From Poseidonocella sp. HB161398 (GTDB lineage Bacteria > Pseudomonadota > Alphaproteobacteria > Rhodobacterales > Rhodobacteraceae), in the NCBI RefSeq assembly GCF_005870025.1, contig NZ_VATA01000028.1, positions 1-64,000 on the forward strand: a DNA stretch of 64,000 nucleotides. The letters run 5' to 3'. The translations under genes and the position numbers were made by a program. Each line of letters opens with the position of its first letter. Position 1 is the stretch's first letter. This document shows positions 7,517-15,486 of the stretch, one piece after another. The notes below the pieces were generated by a model that saw only the letters and a program-made list of their open reading frames with translations, was not told the origin of the DNA and did no database searches.

Positions 7517-8467
7517 GTCGTCGATTCTTTCATTGTTGGGTCTCGGGACTGAATCCCCGGCATGCCGGGGAGGCCCTGCCGGGCCCCGTCTCCGGCATGC
7601 TCCGTGCGGCGCGCAATCGGCTGCTGAGCCGGAAAGGGCGACGCTGGGCGGGACGGCCTTGGCCGATCCGCGCCGTCTAGACGGATACGCGGTCCTGTTC
7701 AGGGAAGTGTCCGGCGTCTGCCGGTCTCTGTCAGGCTGGGGCTCTCGACCGTGTTCCGGTTCGGGCCGCTCGCGATGTCAACGGACGAGTCCAGTTCCTT
7801 TCCGCTAGGGCCGCCCGCAGGATGCGGCGGCGAGGCACAGCTGGAGATCGAAGCTGAGCCGGAAGGAACAGTGTCCGAGACGAGGATATGCCCCGTTTAC
7901 ATAGGCGCTTCGGCCGCAAATTGCGAGAGAAATGCGACATCCGGCAGGGGGCCGCTCCGCAAGGGATTGGATGGGCGGCAATAAAACCGGGTTCCCCGGA
8001 AGGCGCGGGCCGGTGCGGCGCAAGGGCAGGGCGGGCGCGTCCCCGCGCGTCTGGCGCCCATGGGACACAGTCCCGCTTTGAAGTTCCGTCCTGCGAATGT
8101 CCCGGGACCGTAACAGTGGAAGCGGCTGTTCCCCGGCGCGCACTGCCGATGCAGGTTCTGGCGCCCAGACGCGGCATGTTCGTGCAGCAGGGCTCTTCGG
8201 TCTTCCCGCCTTCCGCCGGGCCGGGGACAGGCGGGGCGCCCCGGTTGGGGCTATCTCCTTGGTCCGGCGGGGGCGAAGCTCGTCCGGCGCGTGCCTGCTG
8301 GGCAAAACCGGCGGCGAATGCGCCGGAATGAGGCAGATGGGGGCGTTTTCTTTTCCGACTAAAAAACTCGGATTGCCAAACCCGACAAATCTTGTCAGAG
8401 TATTCCTTGTCACAGCCACCCCTCGCCGTGCCGTGGGGAAGCCGATGGACCCCACCGGAGACCCGCG
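7517..8467. other. No gene recognised; contains hemP promoter region
   Basis: About 950 bp with GC-rich, non-protein-like frames on both strands. The last 130 bp are more AT-rich (TTTTCTTTTCCGACTAAAAA near 8347) and probably hold the promoter of the 8468-8787 genes. No insertion-sequence ends or RNA genes were seen. Confidence 0.4.
8384..8396. promoter_or_regulatory. Candidate operator upstream of hemP unit
   Basis: GACAA-ATC-TTGTC is a perfect 5-bp inverted repeat 72 bases before the start at 8468. The related string TGACAAAT also occurs upstream of dps (about 11079), another iron gene. An iron- or haem-responsive repressor site is plausible but the regulator cannot be named from sequence. 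Confidence 0.35.
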
Positions 8468-8611
8468 ATGCACATTTCCGACACTGGCGCCCGGCCAATG
8501 CCCCGGCCCGCCGCGCGGCCCGATCCCGCCACCGGCGGGAGGGCTGCAAGCGGCTTCCTGAACCTGCCTTCCCTTGAGGCGCTGCTCGACTGGCTGGAGA
8601 CGCGACAATGA
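8468..8611 (+). CDS. Small hypothetical protein translationally coupled to hemP
   Basis: 47 residues: MHISDTGARPMPRPAARP, then GFLNLPSLEALLDWLETRQ. The stop overlaps the hemP start in an ATGA arrangement, which argues for real translation and coupling. The C-terminal part looks like an amphipathic helix. No known family. It follows directly the AT-rich promoter-like region. Possibly a regulatory leader peptide or a small partner of HemP. Confidence 0.5.
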   Translation: MHISDTGARPMPRPAARPDPATGGRAASGFLNLPSLEALLDWLETRQ

Positions 8612-8787
8612 CGTACATGACAAAATCCACACCTTCCCCCGACGCCGTGATCCGCCGCGACGGCATGCCCCCGCTCTATGACGCGCGGGCGCTGACCGAT
8701 GGCGGGCAGATCGCGCTCCTCGAACTCGACGGCCAGATCTACACGCTGCGGATTACCCGCTCGTCGAAGCTGATCCTGACCAAGTAA
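8608..8787 (+). CDS. hemP: Hemin uptake protein HemP
   Basis: 59 residues with the HemP core: PPLYDARALTDGGQIALLEL followed by DGQIYTLRITRSSKLILTK at the C-terminus. Family members of 50-65 residues are found beside haem and iron uptake genes and have been linked to activating haem receptor expression in some proteobacteria. Here the ATG overlaps the stop of the 47-residue gene. The imelysin gene begins 68 bp downstream in the same direction, so one iron-regulated transcript is likely. No haem receptor or ABC transporter is present in the window. Confidence 0.9.
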   Translation: MTYMTKSTPSPDAVIRRDGMPPLYDARALTDGGQIALLELDGQIYTLRITRSSKLILTK

Positions 8788-8855
8788 CGGCCGTTTCCAC
8801 CGAAGCCCCGGCGCGCCGCGCCGCTGCCACGCAAGCCCAGCCCAAGGACATTCCG

Positions 8856-10118
8856 ATGCCCAAGACCTTCCTGACTTCGACCGCCCTGGCCGTCACCCTG
8901 GCGGCTCCCGCCTTCGCCGTCGAGAAAGCCGACGTTCTCGCCAACTACATCGACATGGGCCAGGCCAAGTTCGAGGACAGCCTGGCCACCGCGAAGGTGC
9001 TGCAGGAGAAGGTCGCCGCGCTGGTCGCCGATCCCTCGCCCCAGGCGCTCGACGCCGCCAAGCAGGCCTGGCTGGCCGCGCGCATCCCCTACCAGCAGTC
9101 CGAGGTCTACCGCTTCGGCAACCCGGTCGTCGACGACTGGGAGGGCAAGGTGAATGCCTGGCCGCTGGACGAGGGGCTGATCGACTATGTCGATGACAGC
9201 TATGGCGGCCCGACCGACGAGAACGAGCTGGCCGCGCTGAATGTCGTCGCCACCCCCGAATTCGAGATGGGCGGCGCGACGATCGACGCCTCGGAGATCA
9301 CCCCGGACTTCATCGAGGGCGTGCTGCACGAGGCGGACGGGGTCGAGACCAACGTGGCCTCGGGCTATCACGCGATCGAATTCCTGCTCTGGGGCCAGGA
9401 CCTGAACGGCCATGCCGCCGGTGCCGGGGCGCGTCCCTGGACCGATTACGGCCAGGGCGAGGACTGCACCCACGGCAATTGCGATCGCCGCGGCGCGTAT
9501 CTGCAGGCGGCGACCGACCTGCTGGTCCGCGACCTCGGCTACATGGTGGCGCAGTGGCAGGAGGGCGGCGAGGCCCGCGAGACGCTCGAGGCGGATGTCG
9601 ATGCCGGTCTGGTGGCGATCGTCACCGGCATGGGCTCGCTCTCCTATGGCGAGCAGGCGGGCGAGCGGATGCGGCTGGGCCTGATGCTGAACGACCCCGA
9701 GGAAGAGCATGACTGCTTCTCGGACAACACCTACAACAGCCATTTCTACGACGGCATCGGCATCCGCTCGGCCTATATCGGCAGCTATACCCGGGTCGAC
9801 GGCACCAAGGTCGAGGGCCCCTCGCTCTCCGCGCTGGTGGCCGAGACCGATCCCGAGCTCGATGCCGAGGTCCGCGCCAAGCTGGACGCGACGGTCGACG
9901 CGCTCTTGCAGATGAAGATCGCGGGCGATGCGGGCTTCAAGTACGACATGATGCTGGAGCGCGGCAATGCCGCGGGCGAGGCGCTGATCATGGGCGGGGT
10001 CGACGGGCTGGTGGACCAGACCCGCTCGATCGAGCGGGTGGTCTCGGCGCTCTCCATCGACGCGGGCGACTTCGAGGGCTCCGACAGCCTCGACAACCCC
10101 AACGCCGTCTTCCAGTAA
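8856..10118 (+). CDS. Imelysin family iron-regulated periplasmic protein (IrpA-like)
   Basis: 420 residues. A signal peptide (MPKTFLTSTALAVTLAAPAF, cleavage near AFA-VEK) sends it to the periplasm. The imelysin (former peptidase M75) fold is shown by VYRFGNPVVDDWEGKVNAWP and the signature GYHAIEFLLWGQD with His172 in the GxHxxE motif; a Cys-containing insert (GEDCTHGNCDRRG) follows. Family members are iron-regulated proteins thought to bind iron or haem, related to EfeO. It lies between hemP and a DUF1289 gene, upstream of a second imelysin at 13191. Iron-regulated periplasmic iron handling is the best guess. Confidence 0.9.
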   Translation: MPKTFLTSTALAVTLAAPAFAVEKADVLANYIDMGQAKFEDSLATAKVLQEKVAALVADPSPQALDAAKQAWLAARIPYQQSEVYRFGNPVVDDWEGKVNAWPLDEGLIDYVDDSYGGPTDENELAALNVVATPEFEMGGATIDASEITPDFIEGVLHEADGVETNVASGYHAIEFLLWGQDLNGHAAGAGARPWTDYGQGEDCTHGNCDRRGAYLQAATDLLVRDLGYMVAQWQEGGEARETLEADVDAGLVAIVTGMGSLSYGEQAGERMRLGLMLNDPEEEHDCFSDNTYNSHFYDGIGIRSAYIGSYTRVDGTKVEGPSLSALVAETDPELDAEVRAKLDATVDALLQMKIAGDAGFKYDMMLERGNAAGEALIMGGVDGLVDQTRSIERVVSALSIDAGDFEGSDSLDNPNAVFQ

Positions 10119-10174
10119 ACCGCATCTGTCCGGAGGGGGTGCGCCCCCTCCGCTCCAGCCAAGGGCAAGAGCAC

Positions 10175-10417
10175 ATGGGCAAGCTTCCCTCTCCCTGCCT
10201 CGATGTCTGCAAGTTCCGCCTCGAGGGCGGGCGCTGCATCGCCTGCGCGATGACCAAGAAGCAGAAGAAGAGCTACAAGGGCCTGTCGAAGGACAAGAAG
10301 CGGCGGGCCTTCATCGCCGAGCTGCTGGAGCAGCAGGCGGCGGCCAATTCCGCCAAGGGCTGGCAGCGCGCCTATCTGCGCAAATGCGCGAAAAAGGGCG
10401 CCGAGGCGCCCTTCTAG
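10175..10417 (+). CDS. DUF1289 family putative Fe-S protein
   Basis: 80 residues. The start at 10175 (MGKLPSPCLDVCKFRLEG) was chosen over an in-frame upstream codon because homology begins here. Four cysteines (Cys8, Cys12, Cys21, Cys24 in PCLDVCKFRLEGGRCIACAM) give the DUF1289 pattern, which may bind a metal or Fe-S cluster. A lysine-rich middle (TKKQKKSYKGLSKDKKRR) is followed by a helical C-terminus. It lies 56 bp after the imelysin gene in the same direction and is probably part of the iron transcript. Confidence 0.75.
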   Translation: MGKLPSPCLDVCKFRLEGGRCIACAMTKKQKKSYKGLSKDKKRRAFIAELLEQQAAANSAKGWQRAYLRKCAKKGAEAPF

Positions 10418-10454
10418 CCGGTCCTGCGACCGGAGCCGGAGCGGGCCCGCGGGC

Positions 10455-10925
10455 TCACTCCAGGTGCGATTTCAGCATCCAGGCGAATTTCTCGTGGACC
10501 TGGCCGCGGGCAATGCAGAGATCCTCGGTCAGGGTGTCGCCATTGTCGGCGGCCAGCTCGCCTGCGCCCGCCAGGGTCTCGGCGACGATCTGCTGGGCTT
10601 CCAGCATGTAGGCGATCATCTCGCGGTCGGTGGCCTTGCCGTCATGCTCCTTGACCTTGGAGCGCTCGACCATGCCGGCCAGCATCCCTTCGGCATGGCC
10701 GCCGAGCATGCGGACGCGCTCGGCCAGATCGTCCTGGCCTTCGAAATGGTCCTCGTAGATCTTCTGGAACAGGTCGTGCAGCGGTCCGAAAGCCATGCCC
10801 TTGACGTTCCAGTGGAAATTCTGGGCAAGCATCGTGGTCACCGCGGTTTCGGCGACGCATTGGTTCAGCGCGGTGCAAATGGCGGTCTGGGCGTCTGCAC
10901 CAAGGGCTGCGGCAGTCTGGGTCAT
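10455..10925 (-). CDS. dps: Dps-family ferritin-like DNA-binding protein
   Basis: 156 residues, the usual Dps length. The ferroxidase-site signature is present: NFHWNVKGMAFGPLHDLFQK (His and first helix) and IYEDHFEGQDDLAERVRMLG (Asp/Glu ligands). Dps forms 12-mers that oxidise Fe(II) with hydrogen peroxide and protect DNA. It converges on the DUF1289 gene. About 108 bases upstream of the start is an Irr-type inverted repeat (11033-11049), and between lie TGGCTGGC direct repeats, so iron-responsive control is likely. Confidence 0.95.
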   Translation of the reverse strand: MTQTAAALGADAQTAICTALNQCVAETAVTTMLAQNFHWNVKGMAFGPLHDLFQKIYEDHFEGQDDLAERVRMLGGHAEGMLAGMVERSKVKEHDGKATDREMIAYMLEAQQIVAETLAGAGELAADNGDTLTEDLCIARGQVHEKFAWMLKSHLE

Positions 10926-10960
10926 GTCGGGCCTCTCTGGTAAATAACTGAATAACAGGT

Positions 10961-11003
10961 TGGCTGGCTTTTGGCTGGCTATGCAAGCTCGCGACTGGCT
11001 GGC
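10961..11003. repeat. TGGCTGGC direct repeats in dps promoter region
   Basis: TGGCTGGC occurs at 10961-10968, 10972-10979 and 10996-11003, with further AGCTGGCGG at about 11008. The first two are 11 bp apart, one helical turn, and the third is 24 bp on. They lie between the dps start codon and the Irr-like site; activator or repressor binding is possible. Confidence 0.4.
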
Positions 11004-11032
11004 GGATAGCTGGCGGTCGGCTCGCTGTTGGG

Positions 11033-11049
11033 TTTAGAACTATTCCAAA
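11033..11049. promoter_or_regulatory. Irr (ICE) box upstream of dps
   Basis: TTTAGAA-CTA-TTCCAAA differs by one base from the perfect inverted repeat TTTAGAA-N3-TTCTAAA, the iron control element bound by Irr in alphaproteobacteria. It sits 108 bp before the dps start. Irr represses storage genes when haem/iron is low, which would suit dps. Binding is inferred from the match alone. Confidence 0.55.
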
Positions 11050-11168
11050 CAGCGCCGAATGCAAGAGGCAAAAAACCTGACAAATTCTCTTTTTTCTCCG
11101 GCGGTTAGAGTCCGCCGAAGTCCGAGTCAAATGGTATGGTTCTTGCTTGGACCGACGTCCGGCCGGCG

Positions 11169-11594
11169 TCAGGCGGGACGGTCGGGACGCGACACCAGCC
11201 CGTGCAGCAGGAAGGCGACCGAGCGGCGGTAGTCATGCGGCACCCGGCGGCGCAGCAGGAAATGCACGCTGTCATGGTCGCCCGATTCCAGCCGGTCGAG
11301 CAGCCGCATCAGCCAGTCCTCGTCGAAGCTGGTCGTGTCGGAGCCGGGGCGCAGGAAGACCGGGCGCTGTCCCAGCGCCTGGCCGAGCACGCGCAGCAGC
11401 GCCCGGGCGAAGACGATCGGCGCGCGATCGGCATCGAGGGTCAGCAGGCTGCAGGCGCGGAAGAAATCCAGATGCGGCGCGGTCCGGGCCCGGGCTGCCT
11501 CGCGGCGGATCAGGTCCAGGCGTTCGTCGGCGCGGCAGGGCAGCGGCGATGTGGTTTCAGAAGGGCTGCTGAAAACACTGGCGGTCTGGGACAT
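11169..11594 (-). CDS. Hypothetical protein in iron cluster
   Basis: 141 residues from the start at 11594 (MSQTASVFSSPSETTSPLPC). Not recognised. After a Ser/Thr/Pro-rich beginning the protein is mainly helical in appearance: RLDLIRREAARARTAPHLDF, FARALLRVLGQALGQR, and WLMRLLDRLESGDHDSVHF. No signal peptide. It is divergent from the di-haem gene at 11686 with only 91 bp between, so the two may share regulation. Could be a cytoplasmic regulator or accessory factor of the iron module. Confidence 0.55.
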   Translation of the reverse strand: MSQTASVFSSPSETTSPLPCRADERLDLIRREAARARTAPHLDFFRACSLLTLDADRAPIVFARALLRVLGQALGQRPVFLRPGSDTTSFDEDWLMRLLDRLESGDHDSVHFLLRRRVPHDYRRSVAFLLHGLVSRPDRPA

Positions 11595-11685
11595 GGGGCC
11601 GTTCCATCCTCGGTCTTGCTGTGCCATTTCACTGGCATCCGACTATTCCCGACTGTATTTATCAGGAAAAAGCCGCGTTGAGAAG

Positions 11686-13191
11686 ATGCCCGACAGAAAG
11701 ATTCTGGTATTGCCGTTCCTGGTCGCTGCGCCCGCTGTCGCGGAGCCTCCGGTCCTTCTGCCCCGCACCGCCGCGGAGGCGGAGCGGATCGCGGCAGTGA
11801 CCGTGCCTGCGACCGGTTTCGACAGGCCCGAACCCTATGAGGGCAATCCCGGAGGAGCATCGACCGTGCCAGCCCTGGCGACGGACCGGGCGCTGGCGCA
11901 GCCCTCGGCGGGGATGGCGCCGGAGCGCGAGCTGGATTTCGTGCTGGGCAACGCGCTGTTCGAGAAGCTCTGGGTGGCGTCGCCCTCGTCGACACGGGCC
12001 TCGGACGGGCTCGGGCCGCTGTTCAACGCGCGCTCCTGCCTGCAATGCCATATCGGCGACGGCCGCGGCCATCCCCCGGCGGAGCCCGGCGTGCCGGGCG
12101 TGTCGATGTTCCTGCGCGTGTCGATTCCCGCACAATCGCCGCCCGCAGCCGCGGCGGAGATCGAGGGCTGGATCGCCACCGCGCCCGACCCGGTCTACGG
12201 CTTCCAGCTGCAGGATCTGGGCAATCGCGGGCTGAAGGCGGAATACCGGATGGAGATCGCCTACGAGGAGGTCCCGGTCGCGCTCTCGGATGGCGAGACC
12301 GCCAGTCTGCGCCGCCCCGCCTATGCGGCGTCGGAACTCGGCTACGGCCCTCTGCATGCGCAGGCGATGCTCAGCCCGCGGGTCGCGCCGCCGATGACCG
12401 GGCTGGGGTTGCTGGAGGCGATTCCCGAGGCCGATATCCTCGCCCGTGCCGATCCCGGGGATGCCGATGGCGACGGCATCTCGGGGCGGCCTTCCTACGT
12501 GCCCTCGCTGGAGGCCGGGCGGCCGATGCTCGGCCGGTTCGGCTGGAAGGCGGGCTCGCCGACGGTGCGCCAGCAGACGGCCGAGGCGCTGTCGAACGAC
12601 ATCGGCATCTCCTCGCCGCTCTTCCCGCATCACTGGGGCGACTGCACAGAGGCCCAGACCGCCTGCCGCGCGGCGCCCGATGGCGGCGATCCGGGGCAGG
12701 GCGGCCACGAGATCGACGCGGGCGCGCTGGATCTCGTGACCTTCTATGCCAGGAACCTCGCCGTGCCCGCGCGCCGCGGGCTCGGGGAGGCCGAAGTGCT
12801 GCGCGGCAAGCAGGTCTTCCACGAGACCGGCTGCATCGCCTGCCATGTGCCGAAATTCGTCACCGCGCGGATCGACGGGCAGCCCGAGCAGAGCTTCCAG
12901 CTGATCTGGCCCTATTCCGACCTGCTGCTGCACGACATGGGCGAGGGGCTGGCCGACCACCGTCCCGAGGGGCGCGCCACGGGGCGGGAATGGAAGACGC
13001 CGCCGCTCTGGGGCATCGGGCTGGCGCAGCAGGTGAGTAGAGACGCCGCGTTCCTTCATGACGGCCGCGCGCGTAGCCTCCTCGAAGCCATCCTCTGGCA
13101 TGGCGGCGAGGCCCAGCCGCATCGCGACGCCGTCATCGCCATGCCCAAACCCGACCGAGACGCGCTGATCGCGTTCCTGGAGAGCCTCTGA
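11686..13191 (+). CDS. Di-haem oxidoreductase, DUF1111 ('thiol oxidoreductase') family
   Basis: 501 residues with a signal peptide (KILVLPFLVAAPAVAE). Two c-type haem motifs are visible: CLQCH at 118-122 and CIACH near 383-387; the region KQVFHETGCIACHVPKF resembles di-haem peroxidases (MauG/CcpA relatives). DUF1111 proteins are periplasmic. The stop overlaps the next gene's ATG by one base (TGATG), so this, the imelysin and the DUF1513 gene form a tight operon. In other proteobacteria the same trio is found together in iron-responsive loci. A redox role on iron bound by the imelysins is plausible. The start at 11686 has GAGAAG just upstream. Confidence 0.9.
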   Translation: MPDRKILVLPFLVAAPAVAEPPVLLPRTAAEAERIAAVTVPATGFDRPEPYEGNPGGASTVPALATDRALAQPSAGMAPERELDFVLGNALFEKLWVASPSSTRASDGLGPLFNARSCLQCHIGDGRGHPPAEPGVPGVSMFLRVSIPAQSPPAAAAEIEGWIATAPDPVYGFQLQDLGNRGLKAEYRMEIAYEEVPVALSDGETASLRRPAYAASELGYGPLHAQAMLSPRVAPPMTGLGLLEAIPEADILARADPGDADGDGISGRPSYVPSLEAGRPMLGRFGWKAGSPTVRQQTAEALSNDIGISSPLFPHHWGDCTEAQTACRAAPDGGDPGQGGHEIDAGALDLVTFYARNLAVPARRGLGEAEVLRGKQVFHETGCIACHVPKFVTARIDGQPEQSFQLIWPYSDLLLHDMGEGLADHRPEGRATGREWKTPPLWGIGLAQQVSRDAAFLHDGRARSLLEAILWHGGEAQPHRDAVIAMPKPDRDALIAFLESL

Positions 13192-14198
13192 TGCGACACC
13201 TCTTCCTCGCCGCCTGCCTTGCCGCCTGTCCGCTCTGGGCCGCGGCCTCGCCGCAGGAGATCCTCGACACCGCGGTGGAGGACCATATCCAGCCCGGCTT
13301 CGACGCGCTGGCGGAGCGCTCGGACGCGCTGGTCGCGGCGGCGGCCTCGACCTGCGACCCGCAGGATCCGGCGCTGCGGGCGGCCTTCAACGACGCCTGG
13401 GATGCCTGGATCCGGATGAGCCATCTGCGTTTCGGCCCGACCGAGGTGGAGAACCGCGCCTTCTCCTTCGGGCTCTGGCCGGATGCGCGCGGCTTCATCC
13501 CGAAGACGCTGCAGGGGCTGGTCGACAGCGCGGATCCGGCGGTGGACGATCCGGCGGCCTTCCATGACGTCTCGATCGCCGCGCATGGCTTCACGGCGCT
13601 GGAATTCATGCTCTACGACCCGCAATTCGCCGATGCCGGCGAATATGGCTGCAAGCTGGTCCGCGCCATCGCCGCCGATATCGCCACCACCGCGCGGCTG
13701 ATCGCCGATGACTGGCACGGGCCCTATGCCGAGGGGCTGCGCCATCCCGGGCCCGACACGCCCTATCGCAGCGAGGCCGAGGCGCTGGCCGCGCTCTACA
13801 CCCAGGTCACGACCGGGCTGCAATTCACCGAGGAGGCGCGGCTGGGCCGGCCGATGGGCGAGTTCGACCGGCCGCGCCCGGCCCGCGCCGAGGCGCGCCG
13901 CTCCGGCCGCTCGGTCCGGCATGTCGAGCTGTCGCTCGAGGGCACCGAGGCGCTGGCGATGATCCTGGCGCAGGACGCGCCGGAGGATGCCGAGGCGCTG
14001 CGCAAGGTCTATGACCGGGCCTATGTCACCCTGGCGCGGCTGGGCGATCCGGCGCTCGGCGAGGTCGCCGACCCGATGGGCCGCTTCCGCGTCGAGACCG
14101 TGCAGCAGCGCGTCGGCGACGTGCTGGAGGACGTCAAGGAACATGTGGGCGGGCCGCTCGGCCTGACCCAGGGCTTCAACTCGCAGGACGGAGACTGA
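13191..14198 (+). CDS. Second imelysin family periplasmic protein
   Basis: 335 residues with signal peptide MRHLFLAACLAACPLWAAAS. Imelysin-like helices include AFNDAWDAWIRMSHLRFGP and AHGFTALEFMLYD. In the last, the position of the GxHxxE histidine is Thr135 (GFTALE), unlike the first imelysin, so metal binding may differ; this seems characteristic of the paralogue that accompanies DUF1111. It overlaps the di-haem gene by one base and is followed one base later by the DUF1513 gene. Probably a periplasmic partner of both. Confidence 0.88.
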   Translation: MRHLFLAACLAACPLWAAASPQEILDTAVEDHIQPGFDALAERSDALVAAAASTCDPQDPALRAAFNDAWDAWIRMSHLRFGPTEVENRAFSFGLWPDARGFIPKTLQGLVDSADPAVDDPAAFHDVSIAAHGFTALEFMLYDPQFADAGEYGCKLVRAIAADIATTARLIADDWHGPYAEGLRHPGPDTPYRSEAEALAALYTQVTTGLQFTEEARLGRPMGEFDRPRPARAEARRSGRSVRHVELSLEGTEALAMILAQDAPEDAEALRKVYDRAYVTLARLGDPALGEVADPMGRFRVETVQQRVGDVLEDVKEHVGGPLGLTQGFNSQDGD

Positions 14199-14199
14199 C

Positions 14200-15300
14200 A
14201 TGACCTCGCGCCGCAGCTTCCTTGCAGGACTTCTGGCCGCCGGCGCCCTGCCGCGCCCGAGCTGGGCCGAGGCCGGGGCCCCGGATTTCATCGCCGCCGG
14301 CAGGACCGGGCCGGACAGCTTCGTGCTCTGCGGGCTGAAGAGCTCGGGCGAGGTGGTCTTCACCCTGCCGCTGCCCGGGCGCGGCCATGCCGGCGCCGCC
14401 CATCCCGAACGCCCCGAGGCGATCGCCTTCGCCCGCCGTCCCGGCACCTTCGCGATCGTGCTGGACTGCCGCAGCGGCGCCGAGCTGGCGCGGCTCGAAT
14501 CGCCGGAGAACCGGCATTTCATGGGGCACGGCAATTTCTCCCATGACGGCACGCTGCTCTACACCCCGGAGAATGCCTATGACCTGGGCGAGGGGCGGAT
14601 CGGCATCTGGGACGCGACGGCGGGCTACCGGCGGATCGGCGAGTTCCATTCCGGCGGGGTCGGGCCGCATGACGTGATGCCGCTGCCCGGCAGCGACCGG
14701 CTGGTGATCGCCAATGGGGGCATCGACACCCATCCCGACAGCGGCCGCGCCAAGCTGAACCTGCCGCTGATGAAGCCGAATCTGTCCTATGCCGATCCCG
14801 ACGGCACGCTGACCGAGACGGTCGACCTGCCGCCGGAATGGCACCTGAACTCGATCCGCCACCTGGCGCTGCGCGCCGACGGGCTGGTCGCGGCGGCCAT
14901 GCAGTGGGAGGGCGACATCGCCCAGGCGCCGCCGCTGCTGATGCTGCACCGCCAGGGCGCGGCGCCGCTCTTTCCGGCCTTCGGCCCCGGCATCCACCAC
15001 AGGATGAAGGGCTATGCCGGGTCGGTGGCGATGTCGCGCGATGGCAAGGTGGCGGCGATCAGCTCGCCCCGGGGCTCGGTGGTGCAGTGCTTCGACACCG
15101 AAAGCGGCGCGCCGCTGGCCTGCATCGAGGAGGCGGATGTCTGCGGCCTGGCCGCCACTGGCGAGGGCATCCTGACCACCGCCGGAACCGGCCGCGTGGC
15201 GCGGATCGACGGCGCCCGCCTGGCGGCGCTGTCGCGCCAGGACGTCGCCTGGGACAACCATGTCGTGACGCTGCATCCGGGCCCTGAGTCCCGCGCCTGA
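14200..15300 (+). CDS. DUF1513 beta-propeller-like periplasmic protein
   Basis: 366 residues. The N-terminus has a twin-arginine export signal (TSRRSFLAGLLAAGAL), so it is probably exported folded. DUF1513 features follow: RPEAIAFARRPGTFAIVLD, GHGNFSHDGTLLYTPENAYD, GVGPHDVMPLPG and GIHHRMKGYAGSVAMSRDGK, with repeated beta-propeller-like blade motifs. It is the last gene of the di-haem/imelysin operon, one base after the second imelysin. Function unknown; the conserved pairing suggests it works with the di-haem protein and imelysin in iron handling. Confidence 0.9.
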   Translation: MTSRRSFLAGLLAAGALPRPSWAEAGAPDFIAAGRTGPDSFVLCGLKSSGEVVFTLPLPGRGHAGAAHPERPEAIAFARRPGTFAIVLDCRSGAELARLESPENRHFMGHGNFSHDGTLLYTPENAYDLGEGRIGIWDATAGYRRIGEFHSGGVGPHDVMPLPGSDRLVIANGGIDTHPDSGRAKLNLPLMKPNLSYADPDGTLTETVDLPPEWHLNSIRHLALRADGLVAAAMQWEGDIAQAPPLLMLHRQGAAPLFPAFGPGIHHRMKGYAGSVAMSRDGKVAAISSPRGSVVQCFDTESGAPLACIEEADVCGLAATGEGILTTAGTGRVARIDGARLAALSRQDVAWDNHVVTLHPGPESRA

Positions 15301-15486
15301 GGCCCTGCCGCGCCCGCCCGGCCGCTTCCGCCCCTCCCGGGGGCGGGAATCGCCGTCCGGAGCGGCTCATGGCCCTTGTTTTTCTGACCGAGGACGCCGC
15401 CGCATGCCGGCAGGGGTTGCATCGGCCCGTCCTTGCCCATACACCGCCCGGCAACCTAGAGACGGCCTTTCAAGAAGGAACCACCC

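Noticed and set aside
7731-8666. Minus-strand frames of 275-311 codons opposite the hemP region
   Set aside because: They cover the probable hemP promoter and hemP itself and are low-complexity; no family match.
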